Shown: one piece after another, positions 1 through 7,257 of the stretch
Numbering within the stretch: the stretch's first letter is position 1
Layout of the letters: the number at the start of each line of letters is the position of its first letter
Origin: Pseudomonadota bacterium
Lineage (GTDB): Bacteria; Desulfobacterota; Desulfobaccia; Desulfobaccales; 0-14-0-80-60-11
Direction: 5' to 3'
Assembly (NCBI GenBank): GCA_018897875.1
Contig: JAHIKF010000132.1
Span: forward strand, 1 to 9,275
Length of the DNA: 9,275 bases
Position numbers and translations under genes: made by a program
The notes under the pieces: model-generated
Database searches by the model: none
Told to the model about the DNA's origin: nothing
Seen by the model: the letters and a program-made list of their open reading frames with translations, nothing else

Positions 1-554
1 ACCAGGATCAGGATGAAGCCCACCGGCTGCAGGTGGTCGTAAAGCCGGGCCAGATCCCGGGGCAGCACCAGGGCCAGGATGTGGGAGCCGTCCAGGGGCG
101 GGATGGGGACCAGGTTGAACAGGGCCAGGAAAATATTGATGCTGACGCCGAAATAGGCCAGTTGCATGAGGCCCGGGTTCGCCAGGCCCATACGCAACAC
201 CACGGAGAAGATCGCAGCCAGAACCAGGTTGCTCAACGGCCCGGCGGCGCTCACCGCAAACTCACCCCAACGGTAATTGCGATAGTTGAGGGGGTTCACC
301 GGCACCGGCTTGGCCCAGCCGAACAGGATGCCGGCGTGGGAGAGCAGGAGCAAGAGCGGCAGGATGATGGTCCCCACCATGTCGATGTGGGGGACGGGGT
401 TCAGGGTGATGCGGCCCAGCATCCGGGCGGTGGGGTCGCCGTTTAACAGCGCCACGTAGCCGTGGGCCACCTCGTGGATAATGATGGAAAACAGGAGCAC
501 TACGGCCATGAGGGCCGCTTGCAGGAGGTAAGGGAGGCTCATCTCGGGCAGCAT
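1..554 (-). CDS. Site-2 protease family protein (M50), C-terminus cut off by window
   Basis: Multi-pass membrane zinc metalloprotease of the M50/site-2 protease superfamily. The visible 184 residues start MLPEMSLPYLLQ. A hydrophobic helix (about 8-26) leads into the zinc motif HEVAH at 27-31, with Glu28 as catalytic base. Next come a hydrophobic segment (about 58-79), SAAGPLSNL at 102-110, and NLVPIPPLDG at 147-156, whose Asp155 is the expected third zinc ligand. This order and the short N-terminus without a PDZ domain resemble the compact YwhC/FpaP-like branch rather than RseP. Substrate is unknown. The ATG at 554 lies 1 nt after the phosphohexomutase stop, so the two genes are probably translationally coupled. 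A second ATG at 542 is an alternative start, and neither has a strong ribosome-binding site. The frame is open to base 1, so the last part of the protein is outside the window. Confidence 0.88.
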   Translation of the reverse strand, partial: MLPEMSLPYLLQAALMAVVLLFSIIIHEVAHGYVALLNGDPTARMLGRITLNPVPHIDMVGTIILPLLLLLSHAGILFGWAKPVPVNPLNYRNYRWGEFAVSAAGPLSNLVLAAIFSVVLRMGLANPGLMQLAYFGVSINIFLALFNLVPIPPLDGSHILALVLPRDLARLYDHLQPVGFILIL

Positions 555-555
555 A

Positions 556-1974
556 TCAGGTTTCCCGGATCAAGGCTTCTCCCGCGCCCCGCAGCCGCTC
601 CAGCGCCTCCAGCGACGACGCCTCGAAATAGAAGCGCACCACCGGCTCGGTGCCGGAGGGCCGGAAACACACCCAGCTGCCGTCTTCCAGGAGATACTTG
701 TGCCCGTCTAAGGTGATGTGCTCGGCCACGGCCAGGCCGGCGAACCGGGTTGGCGGGGTCTGGAGGCGGACCAGCAGCCGCTCTTTAACAACCGGGGTCA
801 GGGAGAAATTGAGACGGCGGTTGTAGACCGGCCCTACCTTGGCAAACAGGTCGGCAATGAGTTCGGGAAGACCCTTGCCCTTCCGGGCCACCATTTCGGC
901 GATCATGATCCCGGCCAGGATGCCGTCCTTTTCCGGCAGGTGGTGCTTCATGGAGAAGCCTTCGCTCTCCTCGCCTATCATGACCACCTGGTCGTTGTTG
1001 ATATATTCCCCCAGGTGCTTAAAGCCCACCTTGGTGACGTATACCGGGCGGTTATACCTGGCGGCGATCCGGTCCAGCAGGTGAGTGGTGGCCACGCTGC
1101 GGGCCACGCCCCCGTCCCAGCCCCGGGTCTCGATGAGATAATCGAAGAGCAGGCCCAGGACGGTATTGGCGTCCCGATACACCCCGGCGCCGTCCATAAC
1201 GCCGAAGCGGTCGGCGTCGGCGTCCACCGCCAGGCCCAGGTGCGCCCCGGTGGCCTTGACGCGGGCCGAGAGATCCTGGAGAAATTCCTCGCACGGCTCC
1301 GGCCGGTGCCCGCCGAAGTAGGCGTCCCGGTAGCCGTTGAGGAGTTCCACCTCCACCCCGGCCTCCTGGAGAAAGGCATCCAGGTAATCCCGGCCGGTGC
1401 CGTAGAGCACGTCCACCACCACCTTGAGGCCCGAGCCTCTCAACACCTCCAGGTCCACCAGCGTCTTGAGGTGCTCAAAATAATCGGCCCGGGGCTCCAG
1501 GTCGACGACCAGACCCTTTTCCCGGGCGTGAGCCACGGGCATGGTCTTGACCGCGGCAGGGGTAAGGGCGCCGATGCGGGACTCGATGGCGTTGGTCACC
1601 GTTGATGGGGCCGGACCTCCGGTGGCGGGCGAGAACTTGAGGCCGTTGTACTCCGGGGGATTGTGGCTGGCGGTGATGTTGATGCCACCGGCGCGCTTCC
1701 CTGCCTGGATGGCATAACTCACCACCGGCGTAGGGCAATCCCGGGTGGTGAGATGGCTGGTGATGCCGTTTCCCGCCATCACCTCCGCGGCGGTGGCGGC
1801 AAAGGCCTCGGACTGGAAGCGGGTATCGTAGCCGATCACCACTCCCTGATGCGCGAGGCCTTCTTGTTGCAGATAGTCGGCAATGGCCTGACACACCAAA
1901 CGGGCGTTGGGAAAGGTGAAATCTTCCGCCAGAATACCCCGCCAACCCGAGGTCCCGAATTTAATTTCCGTCAT
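556..1974 (-). CDS. Phosphoglucomutase/phosphomannomutase family protein (alpha-D-phosphohexomutase)
   Basis: Cytosolic enzyme interconverting hexose 1-phosphate and 6-phosphate for sugar-nucleotide and glycogen or cell-envelope synthesis. All four family signatures are in order in 472 residues: N-terminal IKFGTSGWRG (4-13), the phosphoserine loop TASHNPPEYN (101-110, Ser103), the Mg-binding DADADR (251-256), the sugar-binding loop GEESEG (334-339), and the phosphate-binding RPSGTEP (438-444). Family members usually have GEESGG in the fourth loop; here one Gly is Glu. The start chosen is the ATG at 1974: GAGGAA sits 9 nt upstream, and MTEIKFGTSGWRG is the usual family N-terminus. A TTG at 1983 directly abuts that ribosome site and is unlikely. 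Whether glucose or mannose phosphate (or both) is used cannot be read from sequence. It is separated from ahcY by a repeat-filled gap and followed at 1 nt by the site-2 protease gene. Confidence 0.93.
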   Translation of the reverse strand: MTEIKFGTSGWRGILAEDFTFPNARLVCQAIADYLQQEGLAHQGVVIGYDTRFQSEAFAATAAEVMAGNGITSHLTTRDCPTPVVSYAIQAGKRAGGINITASHNPPEYNGLKFSPATGGPAPSTVTNAIESRIGALTPAAVKTMPVAHAREKGLVVDLEPRADYFEHLKTLVDLEVLRGSGLKVVVDVLYGTGRDYLDAFLQEAGVEVELLNGYRDAYFGGHRPEPCEEFLQDLSARVKATGAHLGLAVDADADRFGVMDGAGVYRDANTVLGLLFDYLIETRGWDGGVARSVATTHLLDRIAARYNRPVYVTKVGFKHLGEYINNDQVVMIGEESEGFSMKHHLPEKDGILAGIMIAEMVARKGKGLPELIADLFAKVGPVYNRRLNFSLTPVVKERLLVRLQTPPTRFAGLAVAEHITLDGHKYLLEDGSWVCFRPSGTEPVVRFYFEASSLEALERLRGAGEALIRET

Positions 1975-1998
1975 CCTGGGCAATTCCTCAGCGATCCG

Positions 1999-2132
1999 TA
2001 CAAGCTATTTCAAAACGGATTTTTCTGTCACCCTGAGCGAAGCTATGGATCTCAACTCATGGAAAATGCGAGATTTTTCGCTACGCTCAGAATGACATCG
2101 TATTGGAAGCCCGGGTTTTGAAACAGCTTCTA
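1999..2132. repeat. MITE-like nested inverted repeat
   Basis: A roughly 130-bp non-coding element with two nested inverted repeats. The outer arms are 2002-2016 (AAGCTATTTCAAAAC) and 2115-2129 (GTTTTGAAACAGCTT), which are reverse complements except for one base. The inner arms are 2026-2053 and 2070-2097: both read TGTCA..CTGAGCG.AGC....ATCTC in their own orientation, with a few mismatches, around a 16-nt loop. A TA dinucleotide lies at each outer edge (1999-2000 and 2131-2132), as would be left by an element inserting at TA, such as an IS630/Tc1-type MITE. No transposase is encoded. The CTGAGCG-type arm resembles dispersed palindromic repeats I know from many bacterial genomes; that link is recognition, not a search result. 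Confidence 0.6.
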
Positions 2133-2148
2133 GTCAGGAGCCGGCAAT

Positions 2149-2213
2149 CAGTGACCAGTTAATATCCATCTTGCTGCCGATAACTGACCACTGGCAACTG
2201 ACCACTGGCAACT
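2149..2213. repeat. Short tandem and inverted simple repeats near the ahcY stop
   Basis: The 14-bp unit AACTGACCACTGGC occurs twice head to tail (2182-2195 and 2196-2209), followed by a partial third copy (AACT). An inverted, diverged copy lies at 2149-2160 (CAGTGACCAGTT, 10 of 12 bases matching when reversed). The stretch begins 5 nt beyond the ahcY stop codon and contains no convincing terminator. Low-complexity repeats of this type are usually non-functional; nothing here shows a role. Confidence 0.55.
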
Positions 2214-2218
2214 ATAAA

Positions 2219-3475
2219 TTACGTTCCCAAATCGTAGGATGCCAGATATTTTTCCTGTTCGGGAGTCAGCGTGTCGATATCCACCTGCATCGCCTCCAGT
2301 TTCAACCGGGCGATCTCTCTATCGATATCTTCCGGCACCGGATAGACCTGTTTGGCGAATTTCTGGTGGTTCCGGGTAATGAATTCCGCCGACAGGGCCT
2401 GGTTGGCAAAGCTCATATCCATGACCGCCGAGGGGTGACCTTCGGCTGCGGCCAGGTTGACCAGGCGGCCTTCCGCCAGGACATAGAGGCAGGTGCCGTT
2501 TTGCAGGGTAAATTCTTCCACCGCGTCCCGAATCTGACGCCGGGCGGTGCTGATGCGCTCCAGGGCCGGGATGTCGATTTCCACGTTGAAGTGCCCGGAA
2601 TTGGAGAGGATGGCGCCGTCTTTCATGAGGACGAAATGCTCTTCCCGGATGACATTGATGTCGCCGGTGAGGGTGCAGAAGATGTCGCCGATCCTGGCGG
2701 CCCGCTCCATGGGGAGGACTTCGTAGCCGTCCATCAAGGCCTCCAGGGCCTTGAGGGGATTGACCTCGGTGATGACCACCCGGGCGCCCATACCCCGGGC
2801 TCGCATGGCCAGGCCCCGGCCGCACCAGCCATAACCGGCCACCACGAAGATGCTGCCGGACAACAGCCGGTTGGTGGCCCGCATGATGCCGTCGATGGTG
2901 CTCTGGCCGGTGCCGTAACGGTTGTCGAAGAGGTATTTGGTCATGGCGTCATTCACCGCGATGACCGGGTAGCGCAGCACCCCGTCCTTGGCCATGGCCT
3001 TGAGGCGGATCACCCCGGTGGTGGTCTCCTCGGTGCCGCCGAAAATATCGGCAATCAGGTCCTGGCGTTTGGTATGGATGGTGAAAACCAGATCGGCGCC
3101 GTCATCCATGGTCATCTGGGGTTTCACTTCCAGGGCCTGGTGGATGTGCCGGTAGTAGGTGTCGCCGTCTTCGCCTTTGATGGCAAAGGTGGGGATGCCT
3201 TCATGCTTGACCAGGTAAGCTGCCACGTCGTCCTGGGTGCTCAGGGGATTGGAGGCGCAGACATGCACCGTCGCGCCCCCGGCTTTCAAAGTGGCGGCCA
3301 GCACCCCCGTCTCGGTGGTGACATGGAGACACGCGGCGATCCTGACCCCGGCCAGGGGTTTTTCCCGCTCGAACCGTTCCCGGATGGCATTCAAGACCGG
3401 CATATCCCGCCGGGCCCACTCCACCCGCAGGCGGCCTTTATCAGCCAGATTAATATCTTTTACATCGTAATTCAT
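2219..3475 (-). CDS. ahcY: Adenosylhomocysteinase (S-adenosylhomocysteine hydrolase)
   Basis: Cytosolic NAD-dependent enzyme splitting S-adenosylhomocysteine into adenosine and homocysteine, which relieves product inhibition of methyltransferases. In 418 residues I see the substrate motif HVTTET (51-56), DDGADL (124-129), TEET (148-151), NDAMTKYLFDNRYGTG (175-190) with the conserved Lys180 and Asp184, the NAD-binding glycine loop GYGWCGRG (214-221), GHFNVEID (294-301) with His294, and HPSAVMDMSFANQ (347-359). The C-terminus ends ASYDLGT rather than in the Lys/Tyr tail of eukaryotic enzymes, as in short prokaryotic forms. The start chosen is the ATG at 3475, with GAGGA 5 nt upstream. An ATG at 3487 would overlap the metK stop as ATGA but lacks a ribosome site. 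It lies 8 nt after metK, so the two form one methyl-cycle operon. Confidence 0.97.
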   Translation of the reverse strand: MNYDVKDINLADKGRLRVEWARRDMPVLNAIRERFEREKPLAGVRIAACLHVTTETGVLAATLKAGGATVHVCASNPLSTQDDVAAYLVKHEGIPTFAIKGEDGDTYYRHIHQALEVKPQMTMDDGADLVFTIHTKRQDLIADIFGGTEETTTGVIRLKAMAKDGVLRYPVIAVNDAMTKYLFDNRYGTGQSTIDGIMRATNRLLSGSIFVVAGYGWCGRGLAMRARGMGARVVITEVNPLKALEALMDGYEVLPMERAARIGDIFCTLTGDINVIREEHFVLMKDGAILSNSGHFNVEIDIPALERISTARRQIRDAVEEFTLQNGTCLYVLAEGRLVNLAAAEGHPSAVMDMSFANQALSAEFITRNHQKFAKQVYPVPEDIDREIARLKLEAMQVDIDTLTPEQEKYLASYDLGT

Positions 3476-3483
3476 GCGAGTCC

Positions 3484-4704
3484 TCATTTAGATTTAGCTG
3501 ACGTAACTTCCGGATGGCAGGTGCAGACGGGGGAGGGGCCTTTGAGCCCGGCCTGTTCCCGCAGCACATCAATTTTGCTGATATATTCCCAGGTGAAGTC
3601 CGGATCGGTGCGGCCGAAATGGCCGTACGCCGCGGTTTTCTTGAAGATGGGGCGCTGGAGCTCCAGATACTGGATCATGGCGGCCGGCTTGAAGCTGAAG
3701 GTGCTCTTGATGATGTCCAGGAGCTTGTCTTCGGGGATTTCCGCGGTGCCGTAGGTATAGACCATGATGGACAACGGGTCGGGCAGGCCGATGGAGTAGG
3801 CCACCTGGACTTCGCAGCGCTTGGCCAGCCCCGCGGCCACCACGTTTTTGGCCACGTGGCGGAGCATGTAAGAGGTGGTGCGGTCTACCTTGGTGGGGTC
3901 TTTGCCCGAGAAGGCGCCGCCACCGTGATAGCCCCGGCCCCCGTAGGTGTCCACGATGATCTTGCGGCCGGTGATGCCGCAGTCGGCCATGGGGCCGCCC
4001 ACCACGAACCGGCCGGTGGTGTTCACCAGGAATCGGGTGTCCACCAAAAGGTGCGCCGGGATGGTCTTCTTAATGACTTCCTCGATGATGGCTTCTTTCA
4101 GATCTGCATACTTGACGTCGGGATTATGTTGGGCCGCAATCACGACGGTGTGCACACTTTTGGGCATGCCGTTTTCATAGCGTATCGTCACCTGGGTCTT
4201 GCCATCGGGACGGAGAAACGGCAACTGGCCGTCTTTTCTGACCCTGGCCAGGCGCTCCGCCAGCCGGTGGGCGTACCAGATGGGCATGGGCATCAGGTTT
4301 TCGGTGGAGGTGGAAGCATAGCCGAACATCAAGCCCTGGTCGCCGGCCCCCTGCTCCGGGGTCAGCCCCCGCCCCTCGACCCCCATGGCGATGTCCGGTG
4401 ACTGGCGGTCCAGGGAGGTGAGCACCGCGCAGGTTTCCCAGTCGAAGCCCATGGATGAATCGTTATAGCCGATCTCTTTGATGGTATCACGGACGATATC
4501 GGGGAAATCCAGTTGCGCGGTGGTGGTGATCTCTCCGGCAATCATGGCCAGGCCGGTGGTTACCAGAGTTTCGCAGGCCACCCGGGCAAACTTATCTTGG
4601 GCGATGATGGCATCTAAAATCGCGTCGGAGATCTGGTCCGCCACTTTGTCGGGATGCCCCTCGGTCACGGATTCCGAGGTGAAAAGAAATTCGGATTTGG
4701 CCAT
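3484..4704 (-). CDS. metK: S-adenosylmethionine synthase (methionine adenosyltransferase)
   Basis: Makes SAM from methionine and ATP, releasing phosphate and pyrophosphate; a cytosolic multimer in known family members. Visible signatures are TSESVTEGHPDKVADQ near the N-terminus, GEITTTAQLD, the GAGDQGLMFGYA nucleotide-site motif, and the glycine-rich GGGAFSGKDPTKVDRT with the catalytic-loop KDP. At 406 residues it is somewhat longer than the E. coli enzyme (about 384). The family's usual end (…REQAGLK) is reached about 18 residues before the stop, leaving a tail with CTCH. The ATG at 4704 has AGGAG 10 nt upstream. It is followed at 8 nt by ahcY and preceded by a 65-nt gap after panD that contains a hairpin, so it may be read partly from the pan promoter and partly by itself. 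Confidence 0.98.
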   Translation of the reverse strand: MAKSEFLFTSESVTEGHPDKVADQISDAILDAIIAQDKFARVACETLVTTGLAMIAGEITTTAQLDFPDIVRDTIKEIGYNDSSMGFDWETCAVLTSLDRQSPDIAMGVEGRGLTPEQGAGDQGLMFGYASTSTENLMPMPIWYAHRLAERLARVRKDGQLPFLRPDGKTQVTIRYENGMPKSVHTVVIAAQHNPDVKYADLKEAIIEEVIKKTIPAHLLVDTRFLVNTTGRFVVGGPMADCGITGRKIIVDTYGGRGYHGGGAFSGKDPTKVDRTTSYMLRHVAKNVVAAGLAKRCEVQVAYSIGLPDPLSIMVYTYGTAEIPEDKLLDIIKSTFSFKPAAMIQYLELQRPIFKKTAAYGHFGRTDPDFTWEYISKIDVLREQAGLKGPSPVCTCHPEVTSAKSK

Positions 4705-4736
4705 CCTTTTGGGACTCCTTTACAAGAATAATCGAA

Positions 4737-4756
4737 GCGCGGGATATCTCCCGCGC
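4737..4756 (-). terminator. Hairpin between panD and metK (weak terminator or leader stem)
   Basis: Perfect 8-bp inverted repeat GCGCGGGA/TCCCGCGC around a 4-nt loop in the 65-nt panD-metK gap. Read leftward it is followed by TTCGATTATTCTTG, which is T-rich but not a clean U-tract, and then by the metK ribosome site about 15 nt on. It could reduce readthrough from panD, protect the metK message, or act as a leader stem. A 10-bp palindrome TATCTAGATA lies just upstream at 4758-4767. I see no known SAM riboswitch, and the gap is too short for a large one. Confidence 0.45.
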
Positions 4757-4769
4757 CTATCTAGATAAT

Positions 4770-5165
4770 TTAACTTGACATTGAGAAAAAAGCGAGAGGT
4801 TTTTCAGCCGAGGTGGTATTTTTGAGGCGATTGTGACGGTCCACTATCACCACCTTGGGGTGGTGCCGTTCCAGCTCCGCACCCTCGTAGGTGGCGTAGG
4901 TGGTGATGATGATCAAATCTCCCACCGCGCCCTTGCGCGCCGCGGCCCCATTCAAACAGATCACCCCGGAATTCTCCTCGCCTTCGATGGCGTAGGTTTC
5001 AAACCGGTTGCCGTTGGAGATATTGTAGACGTGGACCATCTCGTATGGCAGGATGTCCGCGGCTCGCATCAGTTCCGCCGATATGGTGAGAGACCCCTCA
5101 TAGTGAAGCTCGGCCTGGGTGATGGTGGCCCGGTGGATTTTGGATTTCATCATTACACGCAACAT
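4770..5165 (-). CDS. panD: Aspartate 1-decarboxylase proenzyme
   Basis: Pyruvoyl enzyme that decarboxylates L-aspartate to beta-alanine, the substrate PanC joins to pantoate. The N-terminus aligns without gaps to E. coli PanD. The self-cleavage site Gly24-Ser25 lies in ELHYEGSLTIS, so Ser25 would become the pyruvoyl group. Lys9, His11, Arg54 and Tyr58 match the catalytic residues, and NGAAAR is at 72-77. Length of 131 is normal. The ATG at 5165 has GGAG 8 nt upstream and fits the E. coli start; later ATGs at 5153 and 5150 would shorten the conserved N-terminus. The gene starts inside the end of panC (13-nt overlap), which implies translational coupling and matched amounts of the two enzymes. 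A companion maturation factor (PanZ/PanM) is not present in the window. Confidence 0.97.
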   Translation of the reverse strand: MLRVMMKSKIHRATITQAELHYEGSLTISAELMRAADILPYEMVHVYNISNGNRFETYAIEGEENSGVICLNGAAARKGAVGDLIIITTYATYEGAELERHHPKVVIVDRHNRLKNTTSAEKPLAFFSMSS

Positions 5166-6016
5166 AACAGGGACTCCGATAACAAAGTATTGTCAATGAG
5201 GCGGGTCTGGTTGAGCCACACCGCCAACAGCAATCTGGCCTCGCCCCGGATGGCCTCCACTTCCTGGAGGGTTGTAGGGTCCACCAGGGCCACGTAGTCG
5301 ATGCGGGTGCCGGGCGCCGCGTTAATAATCTGGCCTACCGCGGCAAGGATATTCTCCCGGCTCCGGGCCCCTGAGGCCACCAGTTCCCGGGCCGCCAGCA
5401 GCGCCCGATAGAGGCACAGGGCCGCAGCCCGTTCTTCCGGGGAGAGATAAGTGTTCCGGGAACTCATGGCCAGCCCGTCCGGCTCCCGGACGATGGGCCG
5501 GCCGACGATCTCCGTGTCCAGGTCGAGGTCCGCAGCCATCCGCCTGATGACCATCAACTGCTGGTAGTCCTTTTCCCCGAACACGGCCACATGGGGCGAA
5601 ACCTGGTTCAGGAGCTTGAGCACCACGGTGGCCACGCCCTTAAAATGCCCCGGCCGCGAGGCGCCGCACAGGCCCTGCGACAGGGATTCCACTTCCACAT
5701 ACGTCTGATACCCCGGGGGATACATGGCCCCGGCCCCGAGGGTGTAGAGGCAGTCGACGCCGGCGTCCCGGGCCAGGCGCACGTCCCGGTCCAGATCCCG
5801 GGGGTAGCGCTCTAAATCTTCCTGGGGCCCGAACTGGGCCGGATTGACAAACAGGCTCACCACCAGGCGCTCCCCGATGGTCCGGCCGTATTCCATCAGG
5901 CTCCGGTGCCCCGGGTGGAAAAAGCCCATGGTGGGCACCAGAACGACTTTCAGGCCATGGCTCCGCCACTGCCGGGCCCGGCCTTGCATATCGTCAGGGT
6001 CGCTGATTATGTCCAT
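5153..6016 (-). CDS. panC: Pantothenate synthetase (pantoate-beta-alanine ligase)
   Basis: ATP-dependent ligase joining pantoate and beta-alanine through a pantoyl-adenylate to give pantothenate, the precursor of CoA. The 287 residues show PTMGFFHPGH (28-37, the HxGH nucleotide motif with His34 and His37), FVNPAQFGPQEDLERYPR (56-73), RPGHFKGVATVV (121-132), FGEKDYQQ (146-153) with the catalytic-loop Lys149, and the KMSKS-like REPDGLAMSSRN (177-188). The ATG at 6016 gives an N-terminus of the same length as E. coli PanC up to PTMG, so this start is favoured. Even so, it has no ordinary ribosome-binding site and directly follows a T7 run belonging to a terminator-like hairpin. GGGG in that hairpin's 3' arm is the only weak Shine-Dalgarno-like sequence. 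panB is not in this window. Confidence 0.97.
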   Translation of the reverse strand: MDIISDPDDMQGRARQWRSHGLKVVLVPTMGFFHPGHRSLMEYGRTIGERLVVSLFVNPAQFGPQEDLERYPRDLDRDVRLARDAGVDCLYTLGAGAMYPPGYQTYVEVESLSQGLCGASRPGHFKGVATVVLKLLNQVSPHVAVFGEKDYQQLMVIRRMAADLDLDTEIVGRPIVREPDGLAMSSRNTYLSPEERAAALCLYRALLAARELVASGARSRENILAAVGQIINAAPGTRIDYVALVDPTTLQEVEAIRGEARLLLAVWLNQTRLIDNTLLSESLLCCV

Positions 6017-6048
6017 AAAAAAACCCCAGACCGATTCTCCGGGGGGTT
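6017..6048 (-). terminator. Intrinsic terminator abutting the panC start codon
   Basis: On the minus strand, AACCCCCCGGAGA (6048-6036), loop AUCGG, and UCUGGGGUU (6030-6022) form a stem of AACCCC/GGGGUU plus AGA/UCU with a bulge. It ends in a run of seven T at 6023-6017, immediately before the panC ATG. This is the form of a rho-independent terminator, but it lies between the probable panC promoter and panC itself. That suggests attenuation rather than simple termination of purM. The 3' arm also carries the only GGGG near the start codon, so the same hairpin could hide a ribosome site. Confidence 0.7.
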
Positions 6049-6106
6049 AGTAGCCGCCCGTCGAGTCTCAGTCCGCCTCAGGCAGGATCCAAGCTCTGGG
6101 TTAACT
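6017..6106 (-). promoter_or_regulatory. Candidate structured attenuator/riboswitch leader of panCD
   Basis: About 90 nt between the predicted transcription start (near 6105) and the panC ATG. At its 5' end, AACCCAGA (6102-6095) is complementary to the terminator 3' arm UCUGGGGUU (6030-6022), with one bulged G. That pairing is mutually exclusive with the terminator stem at 6048-6022. The intervening segment (about 6094-6049) is G/C-rich, contains CTGAG twice (GCCTGAGGCGGACTGAGAC), and can form small stems such as CUGCC/GGCGG. Known biology: an RNA class named the pan motif occurs before pan genes in Firmicutes, Chloroflexi and deltaproteobacteria. I could not verify that this leader matches its consensus. 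The ligand, if any, is unknown; a pantothenate- or CoA-pathway metabolite is the natural guess. Confidence 0.5.
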
Positions 6107-6111
6107 AACTA

Positions 6112-6140
6112 TATTTACCATTTTTTCAATACTTCGTCAA
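6112..6140 (-). promoter_or_regulatory. Probable panCD promoter
   Basis: On the minus strand TTGACG (6140-6135, five of six bases of the -35 consensus) and TAAATA (6117-6112, a weak -10) are separated by exactly 17 nt. The -35 lies 5 nt beyond the purM stop, which places a start near 6105, just before the complementary AACCCAGA segment of the leader. It would give panCD transcription independent of purM. Confidence 0.5.
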
Positions 6141-6145
6141 CGTCT

Positions 6146-7189
<1,044 letters not shown>

Positions 7190-7241
7190 CCCCCTGGTCT
7201 CCCCCTCAAAGGTGTTCGGGCCATGCTCTGATATGCTGGTG

Positions 7242-7257
7242 AAAAACCGCTACGGTT
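7242..7257 (-). terminator. Weak terminator at the DUF134 stop codon
   Basis: On the minus strand AACCG-TAG-CGGTT is followed by TTT, giving a 5-bp stem with a triloop running into five T. It begins at the DUF134 stop codon (7258-7256). The stem is short, so only partial termination before purM is likely. I see no clear separate purM promoter in the 66-nt gap. Confidence 0.35.

Noticed and set aside
718..1605. Plus-strand open frame opposite the phosphohexomutase gene (295 codons)
   Set aside because: Antisense shadow of a gene with all family motifs; composition is atypical and there is no recognisable domain.
2171..3754. Long open frame on the plus strand opposite ahcY and the end of metK (527 codons)
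   Set aside because: It is antisense to two unmistakable genes, its translation is rich in His, Gly, Asp and Gln as expected of a GC-rich shadow frame, and no domain is visible.
3514..4401. Plus-strand open frame opposite metK (295 codons)
   Set aside because: Antisense shadow; the metK reading has continuous conserved motifs throughout.
4705..4769. SAM or SAH riboswitch upstream of metK-ahcY
   Set aside because: The 65-nt gap contains only one simple hairpin and a palindrome, and none of the conserved cores I know from these riboswitches is visible.
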